From NCBI RefSeq assembly GCF_900103445.1, contig NZ_FNHS01000021.1, forward strand, positions 17,299-81,298: a DNA stretch of 64,000 nucleotides, written 5' to 3'. The notes under the pieces were generated by a model. The model ran no database searches. It worked only from the letters and a program-made list of their open reading frames with translations, and was not told where the DNA came from. The position numbers and the translations under genes are program-made. The stretch comes from Methylobacterium phyllostachyos. Its GTDB lineage: Bacteria > Pseudomonadota > Alphaproteobacteria > Rhizobiales > Beijerinckiaceae. Positions 32,907 through 41,824 of this stretch are shown piece by piece; the stretch's first letter is position 1, and every line of letters starts with the position of its first letter.

Positions 32907-34592
32907 ATGCGTTTCTCCCTCAAGACGGTCCTCTCCGGCGCGATCGGCCTGCTCGCGCTCGCCGCTGCGGGCCAGGGGATCGCCAGCGTCGCGTTCCTGT
33001 CCGAGATCGAGGGGAACGCGCAGGCGGTCTCGCAGCAGGCCCTGCCCACGCAGAACCAGGCCGAGGCCATCGGGACCGCCGTCCGGGACGCGCGCCTCGG
33101 CCTCTACCGGCTCGCGGTGGCCTCCCCCGACGCGGCCGCCCTGGACAGGAACCAGACGGCGCTGACCGATACGCTCGGGGCGCTCTCCAGCCTGCGCCAA
33201 GCCTTCCAGGAGCGCCTGACCGCGCCGCAGGACCGGGCGATCTACGAGCGCTTCACCACGGCCTGGAATGCTTACCAGAACATCCAGTTGCAGGTGGTCG
33301 AACTGATGATTGCGGACGACCGGGCCGGCGCCCTCGCGCTGGTGCTGGACCCCGCCACCGGAGCGCGGAACGACGAGGCCGTCACGAGCCTCACCGAGGC
33401 GATCGCCTTGGCTCGGTCGCAGACGGAGGCCAACGTCGCCGAGACCGCGCGGGAGGCGACGCGGGCCAAGCTGATCGCCCTGGCGGCGACAGTGGTGGGT
33501 CTAGCGGTGGCGGCTGCCGCGCTGCTGTTCGCCGTGTTCGGCATCGCCCGTCCGATCGAGCGCATGACCGGCGCGATGAAGCGCCTCGCCGAGGGCGACG
33601 AGACCGTACCGGTCCCGCAGGCGGGGCGCCGCGACGAGATTGGCGCCATGGCGTCGGCCGTGCAGGTGTTCAAGGATAACCTCATCCGCAGCCGCGCACT
33701 GGAGCGGGATACCGCCCTCGCCCGGGAAGACGCCGAGACGCAACGCCGGCGCGCCGTCCACGCGATGGCCGGATCGTTCGAGGCGGCCGTCGGCGGCGTC
33801 CTGGCGCGGGTCTCGGACGCTGCCCGCGGCCTGCGCGCGGATGCCGAGGCGATGACCGGAACGGCCACGCACACGGCCGAACGCTCCGCGACCGTGGCGG
33901 GTGCGGCCCAGGAGGCGGCTCAGCATGTCGGGACGGTGGCAGCGGCGGCGGAGCAGCTCGGCGCCTCGGTCCAGGAGATCAGCCGGCAGGTGGACGGCTC
34001 CGCCGAACTCGCCCGGAGCGCGGTGGTCCAGGCGGGCAACACCGCCCATCTCGTCCAGGAGCTGAGCGCTGCGGCGGGCCGGATCGGCGACGTGGTTCGC
34101 CTGATCACCGACATCGCCGGCCAAACCAACCTGCTGGCGCTGAATGCCACCATCGAGGCGGCCCGGGCCGGCGCGGCCGGCAAGGGTTTCGCGGTGGTCG
34201 CCGCCGAGGTCAAGCAACTCGCCGAGCAGACCGCCAAGGCCACGGGCGAGATCACCGGTCAGGTCGGCCGCATCCAGGGAGCGACAGGGCAGACCGTAAC
34301 GGCGATCGACGGCATCGCGGCGCGCATCCGCGAGATCGACGGCGTGGCGAGCTCCATCGCTGCCGCCGTGGAGCAGCAGGGCGCGGCCACCCGGGAAATC
34401 GCCCGCAACGTCTCCGAGGCAGCCTCCGGCACCAGCGCGGTCACCGGCACGATCGATGCGGTGGCCCGGGCTGCCGACGAGACCGGCACGGCCGCCACGC
34501 GGATGTTCGCCTCGGCGGCGAGCCTCTCGGAGCAATCCGCCGAACTCCGCCGGGAGATCGACACCTTCCTGGCGACCGTGCGCGTAGCCTGA
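32907..34592 (+). CDS. Methyl-accepting chemotaxis protein
   Basis: A transmembrane chemoreceptor of 561 residues. TM1 (about 7-29) and TM2 (about 192-215) flank a four-helix-bundle type periplasmic sensor (EIEGNAQAVSQQALPTQNQA, IYERFTTAWNAYQN). A HAMP domain follows (about 216-270), then the signalling domain with the hairpin tip DIAGQTNLLALNATIEAARA. The tip continues GAAGKGFAVVAAEVKQLAEQ, a typical 36-heptad-like short class. There is no CheB/CheR-docking pentapeptide at the C-terminus. It stands alone, away from che genes; the ligand is unknown. Confidence 0.94.
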   Translation: MRFSLKTVLSGAIGLLALAAAGQGIASVAFLSEIEGNAQAVSQQALPTQNQAEAIGTAVRDARLGLYRLAVASPDAAALDRNQTALTDTLGALSSLRQAFQERLTAPQDRAIYERFTTAWNAYQNIQLQVVELMIADDRAGALALVLDPATGARNDEAVTSLTEAIALARSQTEANVAETAREATRAKLIALAATVVGLAVAAAALLFAVFGIARPIERMTGAMKRLAEGDETVPVPQAGRRDEIGAMASAVQVFKDNLIRSRALERDTALAREDAETQRRRAVHAMAGSFEAAVGGVLARVSDAARGLRADAEAMTGTATHTAERSATVAGAAQEAAQHVGTVAAAAEQLGASVQEISRQVDGSAELARSAVVQAGNTAHLVQELSAAAGRIGDVVRLITDIAGQTNLLALNATIEAARAGAAGKGFAVVAAEVKQLAEQTAKATGEITGQVGRIQGATGQTVTAIDGIAARIREIDGVASSIAAAVEQQGAATREIARNVSEAASGTSAVTGTIDAVARAADETGTAATRMFASAASLSEQSAELRREIDTFLATVRVA

Positions 34593-34774
34593 AGGTCAGC
34601 TCGGGCTCGCCAAGTTCATCCGGACGCGCCCGGAGCCGATCAGGCCGGCCGTGAGAAGGCGTGAGCCGCCCGCCGCCCCGGCTTACGGGGCCGGCGGCAA
34701 GAGGGGTGGCGCGCGGTCCGGTCCATCCGCATCAGGATGAGGGTACCGTCGGGATCACCCGCGCCGTCGAGCCG

Positions 34775-36463
34775 TCACGCCACCGCGGCCAAGTGCTTCA
34801 CCTCTGCCTTGACCACCACCTTGCCGACCGGGGCCGCCTTGCCGCAGCCCTCGGCCTCGGGGGCCAGGACCGGCGGCTGCACCCAGCGGCCGGCATCGAG
34901 GTCGGCGATCCGGCCGTTGATCTCGCGGATGACGTAGCGCGAGAACGGATAGACGTGCAGGTAGATCACCATGTTGGTGACCACCGCCTCCAGCGCGGCC
35001 GGGTTGCGGCGGGCGGTCTCCAGGAACACGCTCCAGAAGTGCTTGGCGAGTTCCGGCCGGCGCACGGTCATCCGCCAGCAGACGCGCAGCAGCGAATAGA
35101 GATCGTGGGCGACATGGCGCCAGTCGAGTTTTTGCGCAGCGAACTTGGGCCGCTTCACCCGCCGCGCCACCACCCGCACCCGATCGAAGAAGCTCGCCGG
35201 GTCGTAGATCTCCTGGAGGACGTCGCGATAGTCGGCGAGCACGTCGCGCTGCGGGCGCAGCGTGACGAAGTTGATCCCCTGCGTGCACTGGTCGCCCTGG
35301 TCGGCGGTGGTCGCCGCGTAGTTCTCGTAGAGCCGGCCCTCCTTGCGCAGGCGGCGCGAGAGCTGGGTGTTCGGCAGCGCGAAGAGCAGGCCCACCATGG
35401 CGATCGGGATGCCGGTCTGGCTGATGCAGAGCGACATCGCCTTGGAGATGCTGTCCTGCTCGGTGTCGAAGCCGACGATGAAGCCGGCGGTGACGAACAT
35501 CCCGTTCTCGTAGAGCTTGTGCACGCTGTCGGCGATCGAGCGCTTGGTGTTCTGCTTCTTCTGCGTCTGGATCAGCGTCGCCTCGTCGGGCGTCTCGATG
35601 CCGGTGAACAGGGCGAAGAAGTTCGCGTCCCGCATCATCCCGAGCAGTTCCTCGTCGTCCGCGAGGTTCAGCGAGGCCTCGGTCGAGAACTTGAACGGGT
35701 AGCCGTGATCCGCCTGCCATTGGATGAGGTGCGGCAGGAACAGCTTGATCGCCTTCTTGTTGCCGATCAGGTTGTCGTCGACGAAATCGACATGGCCGCG
35801 GTAGCCGAGGCTGTACAGCCGGTCGAGTTCGGCCAGCATCTGCGGCGTGGTCTTGGTCCGCGGGGCGCGGCCGTAGAGCTCGATGATGTCGCAGAACTCG
35901 CAGGTGAACGGGCAGCCGCGCGAGAACTGGACGCCGATATACAGGTAGTGGCTGAAGGTCAGCAGGTCGAAGCGCGGGATCGGGCTCTTGGTGACGTCCG
36001 CCTTGAACTTCTCCGCCGTGAGCCGGCCGCGGCGCTCGCCCGATTCCCAGGCCGCCACGAATTTGTCGAGGATGCCCTCCGCCTCACCGAGCACGAGGAA
36101 GTCCGCCTTGTCGTAGACTTCCGGCGTCGAGGTCGGCGCGGGGCCGCCGACGCAGACCGGGGTGCCGAGCGCCACGCACTTGTCGATGACGACGAGGCAG
36201 TCCGGCTCCTGGGGCAGCATGCCGCCGGTCATCACGAGGTCGGCCGCCAGGATCTGGGCGTCCGTCAGCTCTTCGCAATTGCGGTTGACCAGCGTCACCT
36301 GCCAAGCCGGCGGCAGCATCGCGGCGAGCGTGATCAGGCCGAGCGGCGGCGCCGGGGCGCGGGCGCCCTGCAGCTCCATGGCCTCTTTGAAGTTCCACAT
36401 GGAGTTTTCGTAGAACTTCGGGAACACCATCAGCACGCGCGGGGCCGTGTTCGCTTCCGACAT
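34775..36463 (-). CDS. B12-binding radical SAM enzyme (DUF4070), HpnP-related, substrate unknown
   Basis: A 562-residue enzyme with an N-terminal cobalamin-binding-like fold (about 8-140: VLMVFPKFYENSMWNFKEAM, PLGLITLAAMLPPAW, GTPVCVGGPAPTSTPEVY). A radical SAM domain with the cluster motif CPFTCEFC lies near 184-191 (FSRGCPFTCEFCDIIELYGR), and the DUF4070 C-terminal region follows. It shares the layout and many segments (VDFVDDNLIGNKKA, FTGIETPDEATL) with the HpnP protein at 57563 but differs at the N-terminus and substrate-facing parts. It likely methylates or rearranges an unactivated carbon, perhaps of a lipid. The ATG at 36463 follows GAGGAA. Confidence 0.88.
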   Translation of the reverse strand: MSEANTAPRVLMVFPKFYENSMWNFKEAMELQGARAPAPPLGLITLAAMLPPAWQVTLVNRNCEELTDAQILAADLVMTGGMLPQEPDCLVVIDKCVALGTPVCVGGPAPTSTPEVYDKADFLVLGEAEGILDKFVAAWESGERRGRLTAEKFKADVTKSPIPRFDLLTFSHYLYIGVQFSRGCPFTCEFCDIIELYGRAPRTKTTPQMLAELDRLYSLGYRGHVDFVDDNLIGNKKAIKLFLPHLIQWQADHGYPFKFSTEASLNLADDEELLGMMRDANFFALFTGIETPDEATLIQTQKKQNTKRSIADSVHKLYENGMFVTAGFIVGFDTEQDSISKAMSLCISQTGIPIAMVGLLFALPNTQLSRRLRKEGRLYENYAATTADQGDQCTQGINFVTLRPQRDVLADYRDVLQEIYDPASFFDRVRVVARRVKRPKFAAQKLDWRHVAHDLYSLLRVCWRMTVRRPELAKHFWSVFLETARRNPAALEAVVTNMVIYLHVYPFSRYVIREINGRIADLDAGRWVQPPVLAPEAEGCGKAAPVGKVVVKAEVKHLAAVA

Positions 36464-36707
36464 GCCAGTTCCTCGTTCACGCGCGCACCCGGTCTCGACC
36501 GAAGATTGGACCAGGCACAGGATCGGCCCCTGACCTGCGGGCGAATTGAGGCCGTTTTTCGCTCCCGCAGCAATTCGAGTCGACGAGGTCAACACGACGC
36601 CCGCCCAAATCGGGTTTATCAACCCTGCCGGCCGCCGCATCCGCGTATTCCGGCTGATTGTCGACGCGATGCGCCATTTCGGCGACAGGCCGCTGCGCGG
36701 CGCGATT

Positions 36708-37550
36708 TCACGGGAGCACCCGGAACCGCTCCGGTTGGGTCCCGTCGGCATCGGTGAAGCCATAGATCCGAGCGAGGTCGCCGGCGTGCAGCACTGCGCC
36801 AGCTTGGGCGGCGACATCCGGGTCGGCAGCGAGCGCGGCAAGCGCCCGGCCGGCGTAGAGCGGCCCTTCGGTGGCGCGGTCGTCCTGCCCGAGGTCGCGC
36901 GCCCGCTCGGTGGCGACGAAGCCCGGCGAGAGACCGAGCGCCGTGACGCCGTGCGGTGCCAGCTCCCGGGCGAAGGCCAGGGCCAGCCGGTTGGTGGCAG
37001 CCTTGGCCGAGTCGTAGAAGATATCGCCAAGATACGCATCGGTCCCGAAGGAGACCAGTGCGATCAGGCCGGCGCGTGCCGCCACCATGGCCGGGGCGAC
37101 GGCGCGGGCGAGGAGTAGAGCCGGCAAAGGACCGGCCTCGAGGAAGCCGAGATAGGGCTCGGCGGAGCGGCGCCAGAATGGCTCGCCCCAGCCGGCGCCG
37201 TCCGGGTAGCGCTCGCCGTCATAGCCCTCGTTGCCGCCCCAGACGCTGCAGGCCGCGACATCGATCCGGCCGAACCGGCGGAGCGCCCAATGGACCAGCG
37301 CGTCGGTGGCGCGCTCGGAGCGGTGGTCGCAGAGATAGTGGTGGCCGCGCCCACCGGCCTCATCGACCATGCGGGCGGTGTCCTCGATGGATTCCGACCG
37401 CATCTCGGTGCGCGCGCCGGTCTCGCTGGACCGGGCGGTGACGATCACGGTGGCGCCCGCCTCGCCGAGCGCCCGGGCGAGCCCTCGGCCGACACCCCGC
37501 GAGGCGCCCGCCACGAGGCAGATTTTGTGAGACAGATCGGGCGCGCTCAC
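36708..37550 (-). CDS. Short-chain dehydrogenase/reductase
   Basis: A 280-residue classical-type SDR oxidoreductase. The nucleotide-binding motif is VAGASRGVGRGLARALGEAG; the catalytic region has Ser in LIALVSFGTDAY and the YDSAK (Tyr-x-x-x-Lys) motif in FYDSAKAATNRLALAFAREL. The GTG at 37550 overlaps the enoyl-CoA hydratase stop. The insert KICLVAGASRG to SIEDTARMVDEAGGRGHHYL, with C-terminal GFTDADGTQPERF, resembles SDRs of the DHRS1-like branch. Its substrate is unknown; coupling to the hydratase suggests a role in acyl-chain metabolism. Confidence 0.9.
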   Translation of the reverse strand: MSAPDLSHKICLVAGASRGVGRGLARALGEAGATVIVTARSSETGARTEMRSESIEDTARMVDEAGGRGHHYLCDHRSERATDALVHWALRRFGRIDVAACSVWGGNEGYDGERYPDGAGWGEPFWRRSAEPYLGFLEAGPLPALLLARAVAPAMVAARAGLIALVSFGTDAYLGDIFYDSAKAATNRLALAFARELAPHGVTALGLSPGFVATERARDLGQDDRATEGPLYAGRALAALAADPDVAAQAGAVLHAGDLARIYGFTDADGTQPERFRVLP

Positions 37551-38308
37551 GCCGAGGCGGGCTTGGCGCGGTTGAGGAAGGCGGCGAGCCGCTCCTGGGA
37601 TTCGTGCGAACGCAGCTGCGCGTCGAACGCCTTGGCCTCGGCCTCCAGGGCCGCCTCGACCTGGGCCTGATCGCCCCGGATCAGCGCCCGCGAGGCGGCG
37701 AGCGCCCCGCGCGGCAGGGCGGCCAGCTTGGTGGCCTGGGCGACGGCCTGCTCGACCAGCATGTCGGCCGGCAGCACCGCGTTGACCAGGCCGAGCACCT
37801 GCGCCTCGTCGGCCTCCAGCGGCCGGGACAGGAGCAGCAATTCGGTGGCCCTGAGCCGCCCGACCCGCAGGGGCAGCAGGTAGCTCGACGCCGCCTCCGG
37901 CACGAGGCCGAGTTCCACGAAGGGCATGCGCAGCCGCGCCGCCGGGCTGGCATAGACGAGGTCGCAATGCAGGCAGAGCGTCGCGCCGATCCCCACCGCG
38001 ATCCCGTCGACCGCCGCCACCATCGGGGTGCGCGTGCGGGCGAGCTGGCGGATGAAGGCTAAAGCCGGCGAGTTGCTGAACCCGTCCTCGGCATGACCCA
38101 TGAAGTCCGCGAGGTCGTTGCCGGCGCTGAACATGCCGGGCTGCCCGGCGAAGATCACGGCGCCGATCCGGTCCGACGCATCGGCCTCGGCCAGCGCCTC
38201 GCGCATGGCGTCGTACATCGCGCCCGTGAGCGCGTTCTTCTTCTCCGGGCGGTTCAGGGTGATCAGGCGGACGCCGCCCTCCAAGTCGCTGATGATGATC
38301 GTCTGCAT
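37547..38308 (-). CDS. Enoyl-CoA hydratase/isomerase family protein
   Basis: A crotonase-fold enzyme of 253 residues acting on acyl-CoA. Visible are LITLNRPEKKNALTGAMYDA, the oxyanion-hole segments GMFSAGNDLADF and VDGIAVGIGATLCLHCDLVY, and MPFVELGLVPEAASSYLLP. The second catalytic Glu of true hydratases is replaced in the PEAASS segment, so it may be an isomerase or another crotonase activity. It is coupled to the downstream SDR gene and lies 21 nt after a small unknown gene. Confidence 0.91.
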   Translation of the reverse strand: MQTIIISDLEGGVRLITLNRPEKKNALTGAMYDAMREALAEADASDRIGAVIFAGQPGMFSAGNDLADFMGHAEDGFSNSPALAFIRQLARTRTPMVAAVDGIAVGIGATLCLHCDLVYASPAARLRMPFVELGLVPEAASSYLLPLRVGRLRATELLLLSRPLEADEAQVLGLVNAVLPADMLVEQAVAQATKLAALPRGALAASRALIRGDQAQVEAALEAEAKAFDAQLRSHESQERLAAFLNRAKPASA

Positions 38309-38329
38309 GGCGGCGTCCTGATCCGATCC

Positions 38330-38680
38330 CTACTCGATTTCAGCCAGTATACTGTCGATCGCGTCGTCCGCCCTCAGGGCGCTCCGACGCGCCAGGGCAT
38401 AGAGTTCCTCCAGGGCGCGCGACCACGAGCCCGGCTGGCGCGGGCTGTCGCGATCGAGCTCATCGCGCCCGAAATCATCGACGATCCGGCCGATGGCATC
38501 GATGATCGAGACGTGGCACTCGGTGAAGCGCCCGTCATCGACCGACTTGATCTGCACACTGCTGTTCTGAAAGGCGGCCTGGAACACGTCCGGCCGGATG
38601 CTTTCCTGCCAGACCAGTTCCCCCGCGCGAGTCCGCTCCAGCAGGCGCTCGACGAGACGCCGCTGCTTGTCGAAATTCAT
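38330..38680 (-). CDS. Unknown protein of 116 residues in the acyl-CoA gene group
   Basis: No recognised family. It is charged and mostly helical at both ends (DKQRRLVERLLERTRAGELV; SRALEELYALARRSALRADD), with a central beta segment (FQNSSVQIKSVDDGRFTECH, VSIIDAIGRIVDDF). There is no signal peptide or membrane helix. The ATG at 38680 is preceded by AGGGGGTGG; a GTG two codons earlier is possible. It sits between the acyl-CoA dehydrogenase and enoyl-CoA hydratase genes in the same direction. A link to their function is unproven. Confidence 0.75.
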   Translation of the reverse strand: MNFDKQRRLVERLLERTRAGELVWQESIRPDVFQAAFQNSSVQIKSVDDGRFTECHVSIIDAIGRIVDDFGRDELDRDSPRQPGSWSRALEELYALARRSALRADDAIDSILAEIE

Positions 38681-38818
38681 GCCCACCCCCTGTCGGCTCC
38701 CCGACCCGATCGTCTCGCGCGGCCGAGCAGCCCTGGCCCGGCCGGGGACGAATCGCGGGCATTGAACATCGTGCCGCAGGGCGGAGCCAGCCCGATATGC
38801 CCGCGGCTCCGGCGCCCC

Positions 38819-40558
38819 TCAGACCGCCAGGGCCAGCCCGGCCTCGTCCGTGAAGGCGCCGCCCTCGACCACGCTCTGCTCCAGTCCCGAGGCGGCCACC
38901 AGGAGGTTCTCGGCGTAGAAGCGCGCGAGCTTGATGCGGGCGGGGTGGGCCGGATCGGTCTCGCCGGCCTTCCGGGCGGCGGAAGCCGCCAGCGCGCTCC
39001 GGGCGAGGCAGGCGCCGCCGAGCACGAGGCCGAACAGGCGCAGATACGGGGTCGCGCCGGCGAGCGCGCCTTCCGGCCGGTTGGAGGCGAGCGCCGCGAG
39101 CTGATGGCTCGTCGCCCGGTCGAGGCTGCCGATCCCGTCTCGCAGCCGCGCCGCCATATGACCGAAGGCCGGATCGCCCGCCTTGAGCAGACCCTCGGCC
39201 GCCCGGCGCATCCAGGCGATCTGCGAGCGCGCCGTGGCGCCGCCGTTCAGCGGCAGCTTGCGGGCGGTGAGGTCGATGGCCTGGATGCCGTTGGTGCCCT
39301 CGTAGATACCGAGGATCCGGGCGTCCCGCATCAGCTGCGCCGCCCCGGTCTCCTCCACGAAGCCCATGCCGCCATGGACCTGCACGCCGAGGGAGGTCAC
39401 CTCATTGGCGAGATCGGTGGAGAACGCCTTGGCCACCGGGGTCAGCAGCGAGGCGCGGTCGAGGGCGGTCTGCCCCTCCGCATCCTTCGACGCGTCGAGG
39501 GCGGCGGCGGTGAGGTAGCAGATGGCGCGGGCGGCGGCCGTGTAGGCCTTCATGGTGAGCAGCATGCGCTGCACGTCGGGATGCGAGACGATCGGGCTCG
39601 TCGCCTCGGTGGTACCGATGGCCTTCCCCTGTCGGCGCTCTTGCGCATAGGCCAGCGCCCGCTGGGTCGCGGCCTCGGCGACGCCCACGCCCTGGAGGCC
39701 GACATTGAGGCGGGCCGCGTTCATCATCGTGAACATGCAGGCCAAGCCCTTGTTCTCCTGGCCGATTAGCCAGCCGGTGGCGCCGCCCTGATCGCCGAAC
39801 GCCATGGAGCAGGTCGGCGAGGCGTGGATGCCAAGCTTGTGCTCGATGCCGGAGCAGCGCAGGTCGTTGCGGGTGCCATCGGGAAGCACCTTCGGCACCA
39901 GGAACAGCGAGATACCGCGCGTGCCGGCCGGCGCGTCGGGCAGCCGGGCCAGGACGAGGTGGACGATGTTGTCGGCCAGATCGTGCTCGCCGTAGGTGAT
40001 GTAGATCTTGTTGCCGGTGATCCGGTAGGTGCCGTCGCCGGCCGGCACGGCGCGGGTGCGCAGCAGGGCGAGGTCGGAGCCCGCCTGCGGCTCGGTCAGG
40101 TTCATGGTGGCGGGCCATTCGCCCGAGACCAGCTTCTCGAGGTAGCGTGCCTTCAGGTCGTCGGCGCCGTGGGCCGCCAGCGCCTCAATGCCACCCTGGG
40201 TCAGAAGCGGGCAGAGGCCGAAGGCGAGGTTGGCGCCGTTCCACATCTCGGTGCAGGCGGCCTCGATCAGCTTCGGCAAACCCTGGCCGCCATGGTCGGC
40301 CTCGGCCGAGAGCCCGTTCCAGCCGCCCTCCGTGAAGGTCCGGTAGGCCTCCCGCCAGCCCGGCGGGGTGGTGACGCGCCCGTCCGTGAAGGGGGTGCCG
40401 TGCCGGTCGCCGACCCGGTTGAGCGGCGCGAGCACGCCAGCGGCGATCCGCCCGGCCTCTGTGAGGATCGCCTCGGCGTCCTCGGGATCGACCGCGTCGA
40501 GCCCGGCCACATGCCGGAGCGTGAACAGCATCTCGGGGACCGGGGCGCGGTAACTCAT
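38819..40558 (-). CDS. Acyl-CoA dehydrogenase, long (DmdC/FadE-like) type
   Basis: An FAD-dependent acyl-CoA dehydrogenase of 579 residues, longer than the ~380-residue type because of a C-terminal extension seen in the DmdC branch (3-methylmercaptopropionyl-CoA dehydrogenases and relatives). Signatures are ATMNLTEPQAGSDLALLRTR, YRITGNKIYITYGEHDLADN, GIEHKLGIHASPTCSMAFGD and GVQVHGGMGFVEETGAAQLMRD. The final stretch is RDARILGIYEGTNGIQAIDL, whose YEGTNGIQ contains the region of the catalytic Glu. The ATG at 40558 follows GGGAGGA. Actual chain-length preference is unknown. Confidence 0.92.
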   Translation of the reverse strand: MSYRAPVPEMLFTLRHVAGLDAVDPEDAEAILTEAGRIAAGVLAPLNRVGDRHGTPFTDGRVTTPPGWREAYRTFTEGGWNGLSAEADHGGQGLPKLIEAACTEMWNGANLAFGLCPLLTQGGIEALAAHGADDLKARYLEKLVSGEWPATMNLTEPQAGSDLALLRTRAVPAGDGTYRITGNKIYITYGEHDLADNIVHLVLARLPDAPAGTRGISLFLVPKVLPDGTRNDLRCSGIEHKLGIHASPTCSMAFGDQGGATGWLIGQENKGLACMFTMMNAARLNVGLQGVGVAEAATQRALAYAQERRQGKAIGTTEATSPIVSHPDVQRMLLTMKAYTAAARAICYLTAAALDASKDAEGQTALDRASLLTPVAKAFSTDLANEVTSLGVQVHGGMGFVEETGAAQLMRDARILGIYEGTNGIQAIDLTARKLPLNGGATARSQIAWMRRAAEGLLKAGDPAFGHMAARLRDGIGSLDRATSHQLAALASNRPEGALAGATPYLRLFGLVLGGACLARSALAASAARKAGETDPAHPARIKLARFYAENLLVAASGLEQSVVEGGAFTDEAGLALAV

Positions 40559-40683
40559 GACGATCCTCCCTTGGCGGCCCGTGCGCTCGATCCGGCGCGG
40601 GTTTGACCACGCCCGCATCCCGGGTCTACGGCGGCCCGAGAATAGGCGCGCGCTGTGCCCTTGTCTCTGAAACGGCTTTCCCC

Positions 40684-41682
40684 ATGAACGATCCCGGGTC
40701 AACGGTCCCGGCCGCGACCCGGCGGCTCGACCCCGACGCGGCCGGCCTCGCCGAAGCCGCCGCGTTGCTGCTCTCGGGCGAACTCGTGGCCTTCCCGACC
40801 GAGACGGTCTACGGCCTCGGCGCGGACGCGACCGATCCCGCCGCCGTGGCACGGATCTTCGCCGCGAAGGAGCGCCCGCGCTTCAACCCGCTGATCTCCC
40901 ATCTGCCGGATCTGGCGGCGGCCCTGGCGGAGGGTGTCTTCGACGCGCCGGCGCGCCGCCTCGCCGAGGCCTTCTGGCCGGGCCCCCTGACCCTGGTGGT
41001 GCCGGCCCAACCGGCCTCCCGCGTCAGCGATCTCGCCCGTGCCGGCCTGCCGAGCGTCGCCCTGCGGGTGCCGGCGCATCCGCTGGCACAGGCTCTCCTG
41101 TCCCAGGTCGGCCGGCCCGTGGCCGCGCCCTCGGCCAATCGCTCGGGTCGGGTGAGCCCGACGCGCGCCGCCCACGTGCTCGACGATCTTGAGGGCCGGA
41201 TCGCCGCGGTGCTCGATGGCAGCGATACGCCGGTGGGGGTCGAATCGACCGTGGTGGCCTGCCTCGGCGGCCCGCCGCGTCTGCTGCGGCCTGGCGGGAT
41301 AACCCGGGCGGCGCTACGCGCCATCCTCGGCCACGACCCGGCGGCCCCGGAGGCGGTCGATGCCGACCGGCCGGCGGGACCCGGCATGCTCGCCTCGCAT
41401 TACGCCCCCCGGGCGCGGGTCCGCCTCGACGCGACGCGCATCGAGCCGGGGGAGGCCGTGCTGCTGTTCGGCACGAGCCGACCCGAGGGTCACGCGCAGG
41501 CCTGCGCCGCGCTGAACCTTAGCCCGGTGGGGAACGCCGAAGAGGCCGCGGCGCGCCTCTTCGGCGCCTTGCGGGATCTCGACGCGTCGGGGGCGGCGAC
41601 CATCGCGGTGGTGCCGATCCCGTCCGACGGCCTCGGCGAGGCGATCCGTGACCGGCTGGCCCGGGCTGCCGCCCCCCGTTGA
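40684..41682 (+). CDS. Threonylcarbamoyl-AMP synthase, Sua5 form
   Basis: It makes threonylcarbamoyl-AMP from threonine, bicarbonate and ATP for the t6A37 modification of tRNAs reading ANN codons. The 332-residue length (YrdC domain plus C-terminal Sua5 domain) marks the Sua5 form. Motifs include GELVAFPTETVYGLGADATD, KERPRFNPLISHL, FWPGPLTLVV, VGRPVAAPSANRSGRVSPTR, the linker GPGMLASHYAPRA and a C-terminal VVPIPSDGLGEAIRDRL. The ATG at 40684 gives the standard N-terminus. A terminator follows about 100 nt downstream. Confidence 0.94.
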   Translation: MNDPGSTVPAATRRLDPDAAGLAEAAALLLSGELVAFPTETVYGLGADATDPAAVARIFAAKERPRFNPLISHLPDLAAALAEGVFDAPARRLAEAFWPGPLTLVVPAQPASRVSDLARAGLPSVALRVPAHPLAQALLSQVGRPVAAPSANRSGRVSPTRAAHVLDDLEGRIAAVLDGSDTPVGVESTVVACLGGPPRLLRPGGITRAALRAILGHDPAAPEAVDADRPAGPGMLASHYAPRARVRLDATRIEPGEAVLLFGTSRPEGHAQACAALNLSPVGNAEEAAARLFGALRDLDASGAATIAVVPIPSDGLGEAIRDRLARAAAPR

Positions 41683-41784
41683 GGCACCGTGCGATTTTTT
41701 TGGCCAGTGGCGGAACAGACGTCTTCATCGCCCGTTTATTGATCACGAAGGCCTTCTCAGCCCCCAATGGCCTTTTTCCTTTCA

Positions 41785-41810
41785 GGCTCGGAGCAATCCG
41801 AGCCTTTTTT
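41785..41810 (+). terminator. Rho-independent terminator after sua5
   Basis: An 8-bp perfect stem (GGCTCGGA with TCCGAGCC), a GCAA tetraloop and six T residues. A weaker hairpin (AAGGCC with GGCCTT, then TTT) lies just upstream at 41748-41777. Confidence 0.92.
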
Positions 41811-41824
41811 CTTGCCCGAAATCC

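Noticed and set aside
41692..41699. T-run just after the sua5 stop as its terminator
   Set aside because: No stem precedes the T residues; the proper hairpin with six T residues lies at 41785-41810.
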